Shown: positions 52,042 through 60,965, counted from the first letter of the stretch. The stretch is 64,000 nucleotides of DNA from Pedobacter sp. PLR (GCF_026239675.1 NZ_JAPIVQ010000008.1:218131-282130); one strand, 5' to 3'. Made by a program: numbers and translations. The notes: generated from the letters alone by a model not told the origin.

Positions 52042-53178
52042 CTATTTGAGTATCCTGGTTAATGCACTTTCCACTACCCTGGATCCCGGGTCGTTACTTT
52101 CACGATACGCGACACCAATGATCTTTCCATTTGGATCAATCATAAAGTTTGCAGGGATTCCCATAACTTTGTAAGCGGATGCTGCATCATTCTTATCTCC
52201 TTTTAAGTCTGACAATTGAGTCCAGGGAAGTTCTTCATTTTTAATAGATTCCAGCCATTTAGTTTTGTCCTTATCGAGAGATATGCTGACTATTGTGAAG
52301 TTCTTATCTTTAAATTTCGCATAAGCTGATTTAAGTCCGTCCATTTCAGATAAGCAAGGTGTACACCAGCTTGCCCAGAAATCTACCAGCACGTATTTAC
52401 CTTTGAAATCGGATAAAGAAACCATTTTACCATTCACATCCGGCTGACTAAAATCAGGGGCATATTTACCAACCCATTGATCGGAAGAGCCTGTTAAACT
52501 AGAAAGCATCATTCTGGTAATTTGATTGTCCTTTGCATTTCCGGTAAACTTGTTCAAATAGCTTAATTTTTCCTCATTGCTAAGTACAGTGCTTAATGTG
52601 GCGTTCAGCACATATGCCGAAACCCCTGAACTTAAATGTTCGTCCATATACTTCTTACCAGCCGCAACAGCCTTTTGGACTAAAAGGGTTTTTTGGGCAT
52701 TTAAGGATTTCAGGGCATCCTCATCACCCAATTTCGTGGCCTGTCCTATGCTGACATCCAGTGCATCAGCAGCGTTAATATCAGCCTCAGCACCTGCCAT
52801 TTTCCTGGACATATCTACCCAGTCTTTTACAAATGCATCTCCATTCAGGTTGGCCAGGTCAAAGCCTTTAGCTGTCCCCGAAATATTTATTTTCCCGGGC
52901 TCCAGGTAAATCATCGTCCCAAGTCCATTTGCCTCATTGTAAATACCTGCCTGCAAAATAAAAATACTTCCGCCTCCATTCATGGGTTTGGAAAACGAGA
53001 AACTATTGTTTTTAACATAGGTAGAATCCGTCTTCTTATCAATGGGGTTCCACAGATACACGATCATGTTTTCCGTAAGTTCCGGCAATTTTGCTGTCAG
53101 TTCAAGTCGGTCCTGAGCAAAAACGCCCGATATACCCATTACCAAACTACAAATAGTTAGTATTGATTTCTTCATCAT
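52042..53178 (-). CDS. TlpA-like thiol-disulfide oxidoreductase
   Basis: 378 aa. Signal peptide ILTICSLVMGISGVFAQ. A DUF4369-like N-terminal half precedes one thioredoxin domain with FKGKYVLVDFWASWCTPCLSEMDGL and a CTPC site. It is the first gene of the SusC operon and lies directly behind the ECF-type promoter. It probably keeps thiols reduced or oxidised in periplasmic partners. The start could be either of two adjacent ATG codons. Confidence 0.88.
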   Translation of the reverse strand: MMKKSILTICSLVMGISGVFAQDRLELTAKLPELTENMIVYLWNPIDKKTDSTYVKNNSFSFSKPMNGGGSIFILQAGIYNEANGLGTMIYLEPGKINISGTAKGFDLANLNGDAFVKDWVDMSRKMAGAEADINAADALDVSIGQATKLGDEDALKSLNAQKTLLVQKAVAAGKKYMDEHLSSGVSAYVLNATLSTVLSNEEKLSYLNKFTGNAKDNQITRMMLSSLTGSSDQWVGKYAPDFSQPDVNGKMVSLSDFKGKYVLVDFWASWCTPCLSEMDGLKSAYAKFKDKNFTIVSISLDKDKTKWLESIKNEELPWTQLSDLKGDKNDAASAYKVMGIPANFMIDPNGKIIGVAYRESNDPGSRVVESALTRILK

Positions 53179-53216
53179 TGTTTTTAAGTTTTGGTTTGTT
53201 TAAGTTGATAATGTAT

Positions 53217-53244
53217 AGGCGCCGGCTAAATGAAAAAGGGTGAA
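53217..53244 (-). promoter_or_regulatory. ECF-sigma-type promoter of the TlpA-SusC operon
   Basis: On the minus strand TTCACCCTTTTT, an 11-nt spacer and CGCCT(AT) are seen, 39 nt before the TlpA start. A second copy, with a 10-nt spacer, lies before the protease gene at 57138-57164. Repetition in front of two operons of the same locus marks it as the likely site of the locally encoded ECF sigma. Confidence 0.6.
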
Positions 53245-53272
53245 AACAATTTGAATTATTTTCACCCTTTTT
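53233..53272 (-). terminator. Terminator of fecR overlapping the -35 box
   Basis: AAAAAGGGTGAAAA pairs with TTTTCACCCTTTTT around a 12-nt loop. The arm nearest the downstream gene is the -35 motif of the ECF-type promoter. Confidence 0.75.
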
Positions 53273-53289
53273 TAATAAAGTCCAACAAT

Positions 53290-54438
53290 TCATCGCCGCT
53301 TTACCTCAACCACATTCCCTTTTACCACAAAACTGACTTCATTTGTACTTAATCTGATGTTGTTCAAAACCTTTTGAATATCATCTTTAGGCATATCTAC
53401 CGTAAAATGCAACCTTTTAAGTTCGGCATCTTCGAAAACAAAACTGAGGTTATATTCCCGTTTCAATCGAAATACAATTTCTTCGAGGGTATTGTTGTCG
53501 AAATAGATCTCCTCATCTTTCCAGGCGGTAAAACGCTTCAAATCGGCTTTTGATTTAGATAATTTGCCTTGTTGTTCCTGAAATGCACCCAAATCTCCTG
53601 GTAGCAGGATCAATGATTGGTTAGCAGTCTCCAGGCTTACCTTACCCCTTACCAATGCTGTTTGCACCGTAGCACCAAAGTTATTGATGTTAAATGCAGT
53701 TCCTAATACCTGTACATTTAATGCCCCTACATGCACAATAAAAGGCCGTTTAAGGTCATGGCTCACTTCAAAAAAAGCCTCTCCATCCAGGGTCAACTCT
53801 CGTTTTGAAGCTGCAAAACGTGTAGGGTAGCTCAATTTTGACCCTGCATTTACCCAAACCACCGTACCATCACTCAGTTCTAACCTGGTTTGTTTACCAT
53901 ATGGTACTTCCAGTGTATTTATGCTAAGTTTTTCAGCTGTAACCGGAGCCAATTCGCTTTCCTTTTTATAGACCAGCGTACTCCCATTGAAAGAGGCCCC
54001 TTCAGATTTTAAAACCGGGGCCTGACTTGCGGCCAATTCCACCTGCTCGCCATTGGCCAGCGTAAGTTGTATTTGCGCTGCAATATGCTGACTGGTTTTA
54101 ATGGGTTCCGTTTGCCGGAACTGAAACCACCAGCCTGCCCCAATTACAGCCACAAACATAGCTGCCACAGCCATCAGCCGATACCACTTGTTCCAGTTAA
54201 CCATTACAGCTTCCTGTTTATTCTGCGCTTCATACCTGGTTTGCAACTCTTCCCAGCCCGGTTCTACCGGAAATTGCTTTTCCGGATCTATTCCCTTTAA
54301 CCTCATAGTCATTTCTTCTGCCAGCAGCAGCATTTCCAGCTCCTCCTGATTCAATTCTTCAGCTCCTGGTTCTGCTTCTTTATCTCCTTCAAGATGTTTT
54401 AAAAGCTTTTCCCAATTAAATTTTTCTTCCTGATTCAT
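53290..54438 (-). CDS. FecR-family anti-sigma factor
   Basis: 382 aa. A cytoplasmic N-terminus leads to one membrane segment (YRLMAVAAMFVAVIGAGWWF), then the FecR domain: LEVPYGKQTRLELSDGTVVWVNAGSKLSYPTRF, ELTLDGEAFFEVSHD, RPFIVHVGALNVQVLGTAFNI, and the DUF4974 C-terminus (DVNMPK-like FTVDMPKDDIQKVLNNI). It holds the ECF sigma at the membrane until signalled by the STN domain of SusC. It lies 6 nt after the sigma gene. Confidence 0.94.
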   Translation of the reverse strand: MNQEEKFNWEKLLKHLEGDKEAEPGAEELNQEELEMLLLAEEMTMRLKGIDPEKQFPVEPGWEELQTRYEAQNKQEAVMVNWNKWYRLMAVAAMFVAVIGAGWWFQFRQTEPIKTSQHIAAQIQLTLANGEQVELAASQAPVLKSEGASFNGSTLVYKKESELAPVTAEKLSINTLEVPYGKQTRLELSDGTVVWVNAGSKLSYPTRFAASKRELTLDGEAFFEVSHDLKRPFIVHVGALNVQVLGTAFNINNFGATVQTALVRGKVSLETANQSLILLPGDLGAFQEQQGKLSKSKADLKRFTAWKDEEIYFDNNTLEEIVFRLKREYNLSFVFEDAELKRLHFTVDMPKDDIQKVLNNIRLSTNEVSFVVKGNVVEVKRR

Positions 54439-54444
54439 ATCCAG

Positions 54445-54993
54445 TTAATAAAATCCAATCCATACATAAATTAAAATCACTATTCTGATGAGCGACTGGC
54501 ATTCTCTCCTTAAAAACTCATAAGATAATTTAATATGTGTTTTTACCGTATTTACAGAGATATCCAGCTGTGTTGCAATTTCGGTGTACTTTAAACCATC
54601 TTTATTGCTCAATAAAAACACATGCCGTCGCCTTTCAGGCATTTGTCCGATGATTTGCCATAAAACCAGATCCCGCTCTGCTTCCTGCTCCTGTAGTTCA
54701 TGTTCTGATGAACTGATCAGGTTAGCAGCCGTGTGCTGCAACAGCTCATCATTATAATCTACTTTCTTCGATTTCTTTATATAACTTAATGAAGCGTTTC
54801 TTACTGCCCTGAATGCATAGCTTTTAAAACTTACGATAACCTCCAGTGTAGAGCTCTTATCCAGGCAATACAGAAAAAAATTCTGAACGATATCTTTCGC
54901 CACATCTTCATCTTCTACCACTTTAAAAGCAACAGTACATAAAAACGAATAATGCTCCCGAAACAAGAATTCTATCTTTGAAAGTTTTGCCAT
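54445..54993 (-). CDS. ECF RNA polymerase sigma factor (FecI-like)
   Basis: 182 aa. Region 2 is FLFREHYSFLCTVAFKVVEDEDVAKDIVQNFF and region 4 RRRHVFLLSNKDGLKYTEIATQLDISVNTVKTHI, both typical of ECF sigma-70 factors. It is expected to transcribe the TlpA-SusC operon when FecR releases it. Region 4 is followed by a hydrophobic tail (LIRIVILIYVWIGFY) as in many Bacteroidetes members. It follows the tail-specific protease gene by 22 nt. Confidence 0.93.
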   Translation of the reverse strand: MAKLSKIEFLFREHYSFLCTVAFKVVEDEDVAKDIVQNFFLYCLDKSSTLEVIVSFKSYAFRAVRNASLSYIKKSKKVDYNDELLQHTAANLISSSEHELQEQEAERDLVLWQIIGQMPERRRHVFLLSNKDGLKYTEIATQLDISVNTVKTHIKLSYEFLRRECQSLIRIVILIYVWIGFY

Positions 54994-55015
54994 TAGGCTT
55001 TACATTTTATGGTGT

Positions 55016-57106
55016 TTAATTTATTTTAGCTGTTGCTGTAATCACTTTATTCATAATACGCAGGCTCTTCTCCACATACAGATCGGTCGAAATAACATCC
55101 AGCCATTGCTGATACCATTCATTGCCCGACTCCGCAGCATTTTGCATTGTACCCGTTATTCTTATTTTTTTAGAAGAAGGCAGTATGGCCGCCTGGTCTA
55201 TCTTTTTGGTATACGCCAACAGATTCTGCTGCATTTTATTAAATTGATCAGCGTTTAGATGAATGGGGGCCAGCTGATTTCGGGCAATTAACTTGCTGGT
55301 TTCGTCAATGGTCTTAAATCCTTCCTCCTTTCCGACAGCTTCCTTCGCTAAATTTATAATATTATTCCAGGCTGCGGGTTTATTAATTTCAGTATAAACT
55401 GCTGCCGGGATACTATCCCAGCTTAGCGCAGTTACATTATCCTTTTCTTTGATTTTCAGATAGGCTAGTTTTCCGGGCAATACGACATCGGCATTTACCC
55501 CCCGCAGCTGAGTTGAGCCCCCATTAACACGGTAAAACTGATATTCTGTAAGTCGGAGTGAACCATAACTCTGGTCAGGAATTCCTTTCGCTTTATCACC
55601 CATCTTACCCATTGGCACGGTTGCTTGTGCTGTTCCTTTTCCATACGTAGCAGGACTGCCGATCACAATTCCGCGTTTATAATCCTGAATTACCGCAGCA
55701 AAGATTTCGGATGCAGAAGCGCTCTGCTCATTGATCATCACCGCTAGTGGGCCATTGTATAAGGCTGCGACGCCAGAAGTGTGAATTTTCACACCAACAC
55801 CATCCTTCAATTGAACTTTCGGCCCTTTACCTAAAAAGAAACCGCTCATCTTAATCACTTCGTCCAGAGATCCGCCACCATTGTTCCTAAGGTCTATGAT
55901 GATTGCATTCACTTTAGCTTCCTTCAATTTCAGGAGCTCTATTTCTACATCGGTAGCCGCATGAGCACCAGAAGCACCGGCTACATCGGCATAAAACTCC
56001 GGTAGGTAAATGTACCCTATTTTCTGTCCCTCCTGCTCCATTATGGCACTTCTAGCTCTGCCTTCTTCATCCTTTACTTCAGCACGTTTCAAGGAAACGG
56101 TTCTTTCCAAACCATTACCTTTCAATAAATCCAGGGAAACCTGCGTGTCTTTATCTCCACGAATTAAATCAGGAATGTCCGTAATGGGCATCCCAGCTAT
56201 ATCAACCATGCTTCCTTTGGTGTCGCTAACACGCAATATACGATCGTTGATATCTATCAGACCACTTTTGAGGGCAACACCACCCGGTCTAAGAGACTTT
56301 ACAAACACATCTCCTTCTTTATCTTGTAATTCTATGCCAATCCCAAAAAAACGTTTAGCCATTTGATCCTCCATGCCCCTGGCTTTAATAGGCGCAGCAT
56401 AAGAACTATGTGGATCAACCTCTAAAGTAATCGTATTAAGATATTGACTAAACTTTTCATTTAAAGCGTATTCAGCCCTCAAAGTTTTAAAACTACTGGT
56501 TAGCCATTTTGCTACCCTTGCTCTGGCTTCCTTTTCCAGTGCCGGACTATTGAGTTTATTTTTATCCAGATCGAACATTTTCTTCAACACCAGGTATTTT
56601 GCTTTTTTTCTCCAAACTTCCTGTAGTGCCGATTTATTCACCGCAAATTTCAGTAAACTCCCATCAAGCTGAATCGTTTCATCTTTACTGAAAGTCATCG
56701 GGTTCCCCAGAATTCTTTTAAAACCAAGCTCAGCCTCATTCAACCGCTGTTGATAGATCTTAAAAGTGGCAGTAAAGAAATCTGTTGTTCCGGCATTCAG
56801 TTCATCATCTATACTCAGTTCATATTTCTTCAGGGCATTCAAGTCGCTCAAAAGAAGAATACTTTTATTCGGATCTAGTCCTTCAAGGTATCTCCTCCAG
56901 ATGATTTTAGAAAAATTATCGTCAATCGCTTTAGGCCGCACATGTTTCTGCTTCAGATTTCTAACAACAGCCTCGATCGTCTTCTTCTGAAGGCTTTCTA
57001 TATCCTGCGGGCTAGATTGTGCTATCGCTTCATGTGCCAATCCAGAAAACAGAATCGCAGCAAAACTGAATACACGGAATGTATTTGAATGGTTACTTAG
57101 GTTCAT
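55016..57106 (-). CDS. prc: Tail-specific (C-terminal processing) protease
   Basis: 696 aa. Signal peptide FSFAAILFSGLAHEAIAQS. A helical N-terminal part precedes a PDZ domain (FFGIGIELQDKEGDVFVKSLRPGGVALKSGLI) and the S41 peptidase core (IIIDLRNNGGGSLDEV, MINEQSASASEIFAAVIQDY, GSPATYGKGTAQ) with the catalytic Ser in SASASE and Lys in TYGKGT. It cuts envelope proteins from the C-terminus. Here it is encoded just before the ECF sigma, behind a second copy of the ECF-type promoter, and could take part in cleavage of FecR; that is inference. Confidence 0.92.
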   Translation of the reverse strand: MNLSNHSNTFRVFSFAAILFSGLAHEAIAQSSPQDIESLQKKTIEAVVRNLKQKHVRPKAIDDNFSKIIWRRYLEGLDPNKSILLLSDLNALKKYELSIDDELNAGTTDFFTATFKIYQQRLNEAELGFKRILGNPMTFSKDETIQLDGSLLKFAVNKSALQEVWRKKAKYLVLKKMFDLDKNKLNSPALEKEARARVAKWLTSSFKTLRAEYALNEKFSQYLNTITLEVDPHSSYAAPIKARGMEDQMAKRFFGIGIELQDKEGDVFVKSLRPGGVALKSGLIDINDRILRVSDTKGSMVDIAGMPITDIPDLIRGDKDTQVSLDLLKGNGLERTVSLKRAEVKDEEGRARSAIMEQEGQKIGYIYLPEFYADVAGASGAHAATDVEIELLKLKEAKVNAIIIDLRNNGGGSLDEVIKMSGFFLGKGPKVQLKDGVGVKIHTSGVAALYNGPLAVMINEQSASASEIFAAVIQDYKRGIVIGSPATYGKGTAQATVPMGKMGDKAKGIPDQSYGSLRLTEYQFYRVNGGSTQLRGVNADVVLPGKLAYLKIKEKDNVTALSWDSIPAAVYTEINKPAAWNNIINLAKEAVGKEEGFKTIDETSKLIARNQLAPIHLNADQFNKMQQNLLAYTKKIDQAAILPSSKKIRITGTMQNAAESGNEWYQQWLDVISTDLYVEKSLRIMNKVITATAKIN

Positions 57107-57137
57107 TATAACAGTTTAAGTTTTGTGATTACCTTAA

Positions 57138-57164
57138 AGGCGACCAGAAAGCAAAAAGGGTGAA
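57138..57164 (-). promoter_or_regulatory. ECF-sigma-type promoter of the protease-sigma-fecR operon
   Basis: TTCACCCTTTTT, a 10-nt spacer and CGCCT on the minus strand, 32 nt before the protease start. It matches the motif at 53217-53244 and suggests the sigma factor drives its own operon. Confidence 0.55.
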
Positions 57165-57370
57165 GAGATGTATAAAAATATTTTTATTGTTTTTTAGCGA
57201 TTTCTATAAAGACATCAAGGACTAACAGTAATCACCTGTACGGTTTTTTCAGGAAGAAACAATTCTGTTCATCCCGAAGAATAGAAATTACATTGCTGTT
57301 AACAATTAAAATTCTGTCAGTTTAATCAATATTCTGTAACTAATCTCGAATATTTGTACCTTGATCCGTC

Positions 57371-58402
57371 ATGAGTACAAAGTTTCAAATTAATGATCCA
57401 TCCCTGGAATCTCAATGGAGATCATTAATACTGTTCGGAAAGAATTCTGCTACTTATAAATTCGCCTTTGCAAAATCATTAATAACCCTAATTGGCAATC
57501 AAACTACATCTATTAGTTTAAGTGATTTAGCAGTACCTTTTGCAGGCAATATTATAGAGCACCTAAAATTTAATGACAAACAAGGTAGCTCACAGAGCAG
57601 TAAATTTTTAAATAGTTGTCGTGCTTTTATAAAAAATGAATTGAATCAAGATCAGCTTTACAGGGATACTGAAAAATTCGGCTTTGTAAACGTAATTGAT
57701 GCATTTCAAAATGTTAATGGTGGCGCCATACCTAACCCATTTTATGAAAAGAACTTTGCCGTAGGCAAAAAGGAAATTATAATTACTGATAGTCTGCTCA
57801 AGCTATTCGATACCTTTCAGTTTAAGAATCTGGATCAAGAGGTTGAAGCAAGATGGAACCTGGTAGAAACTGCATGGAGTTTAAACATAAGTCCGAACAT
57901 ACTTGAAGTAAAATATGATGATGTTGAATCTTTGTTATTTGTACAGAACAATTTCATGAGAAGAGTGAACATTACTTCTGTACGAGACGCGCTTAATGGC
58001 TATCAAAAGGGCAAGTGTTTCTACTCCTTTCAGGACATTTCTATTTATAAAAATGATGAATTAAACATGTGCGCCATAGACCATTTTTTACCGCACCTCC
58101 ATAAGCAATACCATCACAATGAAGGTGCAAATATAAATGGTGTTTGGAATCTAGTGCTATCGGATAAACAAATAAACAACAATAAGAGCGCTAGGATACC
58201 TGAAAAGAGATTTCTGGAGAGGCTTTTTAACCGGAATGAATTTTATATTGAAAGTAAGCACCCTTTGGCCGAAACCATCATCAACCAAACAGGATATACA
58301 CGAGCGCAAAGAATAGCATTTTTAGAAAAACAGTATAACTTAGCGTCAGAATTGGCTATTCAAAAATGGCAACCTAAAATTGAACTAGCAGGAAGTTTTT
58401 AA
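57371..58402 (+). CDS. HNH-type nuclease-domain protein
   Basis: 343 aa with no signal peptide. The N-terminal 200 residues are helical and unrecognised. The C-terminal part shows an HNH pattern: YQKGKCFYSFQDI (a single Cys where two are usual), then MCAIDHFLPHLH with Asp237/His238, GVWNLVLSDKQINNNKSARIP with Asn260, Asn270 and Lys272. It likely cuts DNA. It overlaps the HIT gene (TAATG). AT-richness and position next to a defence-like cassette suggest acquired DNA. It could be a restriction-like effector. Confidence 0.72.
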   Translation: MSTKFQINDPSLESQWRSLILFGKNSATYKFAFAKSLITLIGNQTTSISLSDLAVPFAGNIIEHLKFNDKQGSSQSSKFLNSCRAFIKNELNQDQLYRDTEKFGFVNVIDAFQNVNGGAIPNPFYEKNFAVGKKEIIITDSLLKLFDTFQFKNLDQEVEARWNLVETAWSLNISPNILEVKYDDVESLLFVQNNFMRRVNITSVRDALNGYQKGKCFYSFQDISIYKNDELNMCAIDHFLPHLHKQYHHNEGANINGVWNLVLSDKQINNNKSARIPEKRFLERLFNRNEFYIESKHPLAETIINQTGYTRAQRIAFLEKQYNLASELAIQKWQPKIELAGSF

Positions 58403-58767
58403 TGAAAGATTTTTTAGATATACCAAAGCACAAAACCATCTATAGTAACGATCACTTCTTTATAATTGAAGACGCCTTCCCTGTTTCCCCAGGCCATCTT
58501 TTGATTATTTCGAATGTTATTAGAGCAGATTTTTTCAGTTTGACAGTTGAGGAAAAACATAGCCTTGTTGATACAATTGAAAGTGCTAAATCTCTGGTAT
58601 TAAAAAAACATAAGCCTGACGGCTTTAATATCGGAATGAATTGTGGCAAAGATGCAGGACAAACAGTTTTTCATTTTCACTGCCATTTGATACCAAGGTA
58701 CAAGGGAGACATGGAAAACCCGCGTGGCGGAGTTAGGTATTGTATTCCGGAAAAAGGAAGTTACTAA
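58402..58767 (+). CDS. HIT-family hydrolase, paired with the HNH gene
   Basis: 121 aa. The catalytic motif is FHFHCHLIPR with H91, H93 and H95. The fold opens ITIYSN-like YSNDHFFIIEDAFPVSPGHLLIIS. A C-terminal extension (NPRGGVRYCIPEKGSY) is an extra relative to ordinary Hint/FHIT proteins. HIT enzymes cleave nucleotidyl bonds such as AMP-X or dinucleoside polyphosphates. The start codon shares a base with the HNH stop, so the two are translated together. Confidence 0.85.
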   Translation: MKDFLDIPKHKTIYSNDHFFIIEDAFPVSPGHLLIISNVIRADFFSLTVEEKHSLVDTIESAKSLVLKKHKPDGFNIGMNCGKDAGQTVFHFHCHLIPRYKGDMENPRGGVRYCIPEKGSY

Positions 58768-58804
58768 GGATATCTAAAGCAAACACCTCCTATCACTAGA
58801 TATT

Positions 58805-58905
58805 TCTGTCGAAATGACGCCAGTGTTCCACCCTAAAGTATAATCAGTTTTGACTGGCCCGAAATCACCGATGTATACAGGGGATTACTGCACAAAAACT
58901 TGCCA
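58805..58905. other. Possible IS21-type end remnant
   Basis: The sequence GACGCCAGTGTTCCACCC followed by CAGTTTTGACTGGCCCG resembles, by recollection only, non-coding ends of IS21-family elements in Bacteroidetes. A similar GTTCCAC motif occurs at 60800. There is no transposase gene. Low confidence. Confidence 0.25.
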
Positions 58906-58927
58906 TTTGGTTTCCTGATCAGATGGT

Positions 58928-59002
58928 ATTAGATTTGAATTAAAATGAGCAAGGCGGTAACTCTAATGAATCACCGCCTTGACACAGTTTATTTTACATA
59001 CC
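58928..59002 (+). repeat. Terminal inverted repeat, left copy (75 bp)
   Basis: The 75 bases from ATTAGATTTGAA to TTTACATACC are the reverse complement of 63926-64000 with three differences. An internal CAAGGCGGT/ACCGCCTTG hairpin lies in the middle. Similarity stops sharply at 59002 on the inner side. Confidence 0.92.
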
Positions 59003-59015
59003 ATGAATACTGTCT

Positions 59016-59435
59016 CTATTTTTTAAAAGTCCAGTCTCTAGCAACGGCCATTGCTTTTAATTTTTTTGCCTTGATCTTGGCTTGGGATTTATTCAAAGTA
59101 ATAAAATCTATAAAAGAATGTCCGTCAAAAGGAAGATTATCCTCTGTTGCAGTTAAATCGATAGAAATACACTCTTCCACGGACACGGATACAACTCCTG
59201 CGGAGTCTAATTTCTCAATATAATGATCATGGGATTCCTCAGCACTAAATTTATCACCATTATAAACTGAAAGCTGATTGTTATCACTATCTTTTGGAAC
59301 AAAAACTGAAGAAGCTATTTGTCCTACTGGTAAAGACCCAATCTCAAAAGCTTTTGAGGAAAACTTATTGTCTTGAACTAAACTAGGATGTACTTGTCTG
59401 TGAAGTATAGTAGAATCTTGCATATTTGAGAACAT
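59016..59435 (-). CDS. Small protein of a two-gene unit, unknown function
   Basis: 139 aa. The order ILHRQVHPSLVQDNKFSSKAFEIG, then LSVYNGDKFSAEES, GVVSVSVEEC, LPFDGHSFIDF and a C-terminal AKKLKAMAVARDWTF matches a widespread small protein I recognise only as a pattern, without a named function. It starts 3 nt after the stop of the 372-aa gene, so the two are co-expressed and probably interact. It is the closest gene to the left inverted repeat. Confidence 0.7.
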   Translation of the reverse strand: MFSNMQDSTILHRQVHPSLVQDNKFSSKAFEIGSLPVGQIASSVFVPKDSDNNQLSVYNGDKFSAEESHDHYIEKLDSAGVVSVSVEECISIDLTATEDNLPFDGHSFIDFITLNKSQAKIKAKKLKAMAVARDWTFKK

Positions 59436-59438
59436 TAA

Positions 59439-60557
59439 TTAGCTAAGGTATTTTGTGAGTTTATTCCACTCTGTTTTCTTGGTGAGATGGATTATCTCTT
59501 CGATAACATCATCACTATTGACATCAACAGACATAAATTCGGCATTAAAATCATCCAGATTAACCTCTAATGAAATTTCTTTGGTTCCTAAGGTCCATTC
59601 CAGCTGGATATTCCCTTCAAGTGTTGGAAATATTGTTGGTAAGGGCAAGCTTTCTGAAAATGATTCTTTGAATAGATTTTCAAATTTGATCAGGTTAGCT
59701 TCCTTAGGCGCTATTCCTTCATGATTATACCACCCGTCTTTAAGTTTACTCAACTCTGATAACCTCAAAGAAACATCTAATGGATCTAAAATATCCATTG
59801 TGGTAATAGAATTTATTTTAATTAACTTATCATTCCTATTATATAACCCTTCTCCTTCGATCGAGACATATGTATTGGAATAAAACTCTGTGAAAGTTGT
59901 AATAACCGTTTTAAAATTGGTATGATCCAATTTAGCTGTAATTCTTTGGCCATCTATAATTAGAGTGAAATTCTTATCAACTTTATTGATCGAGGTTATT
60001 AAAGCAGTTATAGCAAAGTTATCCGTGTAAGTGGAATCTGAACTGACGGAAAGCACGATTTTATTACGAGTGCTCTTATTAAGTTTCACCCCATTACTAG
60101 ATGTTGATGGGTTTAGGTAAATTGATTCATCATCTTTAAGATTTCGGCCTATTCTATTAAAATATGTTAAATATTTAACAGGCAGGACACTTCTAATATC
60201 TTCACCCTTCTCTGCAGCAGCAACAACTGCAATAACTCTATTTTTGGCTTTTTCAAAATATGTATAGGCGTGAGAATCTTCGCCCAAGATTGGAGAAGTT
60301 AATAAACTTGTCGCAAGAAAAAAGTTTAAAATCGCACTTCCATCTTCAATTTTATCTAAATTTAAAGTAACTCCTTCTGTAAAACCTTTTGGAACACGTT
60401 TCCTTTTGGGATTGTCCTCTAAATAAATATTTTTCGCTAATTCAATAAGTAGTTCTTGGAGTGCAGCAAAATCCTGCAAAATATCAACAGGGACGGAATG
60501 ATCGTCGAATCTTTTCCCTGTCAATCTAGGTGATAAAAAGTGTTTTGAATCCGACAT
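59439..60557 (-). CDS. Large protein of the two-gene unit, unknown function
   Basis: 372 aa, soluble. The N-terminal half contains GVTLNLDKIEDGSAILNF. The C-terminal domain has LSELSKLKDGWYNHEGIAP (GW at 275-276) and PTLEGNIQLEWTLGTKEISLEV (310-332), a recurring pattern of proteins of unknown function in bacterial accessory DNA. No catalytic motif is evident. It is transcribed towards the left repeat and away from the KAP gene, with 408 nt between their starts. Confidence 0.7.
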   Translation of the reverse strand: MSDSKHFLSPRLTGKRFDDHSVPVDILQDFAALQELLIELAKNIYLEDNPKRKRVPKGFTEGVTLNLDKIEDGSAILNFFLATSLLTSPILGEDSHAYTYFEKAKNRVIAVVAAAEKGEDIRSVLPVKYLTYFNRIGRNLKDDESIYLNPSTSSNGVKLNKSTRNKIVLSVSSDSTYTDNFAITALITSINKVDKNFTLIIDGQRITAKLDHTNFKTVITTFTEFYSNTYVSIEGEGLYNRNDKLIKINSITTMDILDPLDVSLRLSELSKLKDGWYNHEGIAPKEANLIKFENLFKESFSESLPLPTIFPTLEGNIQLEWTLGTKEISLEVNLDDFNAEFMSVDVNSDDVIEEIIHLTKKTEWNKLTKYLS

Positions 60558-60895
60558 ACAATTGGTTGAGAGCGTTTAATTTGTTCAAATTAGATTTATC
60601 TTTCTATTCTTAAACAACGTCTAAGGTAAGCAATGGTTTGATTTCTCCAAATATTTTTCACTTATAAAAGTCAAGATTTAACATCTTTTAACATGGAATG
60701 ACCTTCAAATCCCAATTCAGAGAGGTTAAAAATATTAAATTTTCCTATTCAGAATATCTAAATTGTAAACGAAAATTCGAAAAAAGCGTCATTGTTCCAC
60801 GATTTCTGGCATTGATCCAATAATCGGTGGATCATTTGGTGAATGATTAATTTTAAAAAATTCAGTCGACCTATCTTTAGAGGAAATTTCGAAAA
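60558..60895. other. AT-rich divergent intergenic region, no gene
   Basis: Between the divergent 372-aa and KAP genes. No ORF is supported. A stretch at 60794-60850 (GTCATTGTTCCACG, then GGTGGATCATTTGG) may be an insertion-sequence remnant like that at 58805, with low confidence. Confidence 0.4.
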
Positions 60896-60926
60896 TTTGG
60901 TATAACGCTAATAATGTGCACCTTTG
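60896..60926 (+). promoter_or_regulatory. Promoter of the helicase-KAP gene
   Basis: TTTG (60896-60899), a 19-nt spacer and CACCTTTG (60919-60926), one base off TAnnTTTG. The predicted start of transcription is about 33 nt before the ATG. Confidence 0.55.
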
Positions 60927-60965
60927 AAATTATAGCACCTTTATGCTTTACAATGCAATTCTAAA

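Noticed and set aside
58945..59223. Frame starting MSKAVTLMNHRLDTVYF, and a similar one at 63765-63983
   Set aside because: Their shared N-terminus is only the translation of the 75-bp inverted repeat, and the rest is antisense to the 139-aa gene or non-coding.
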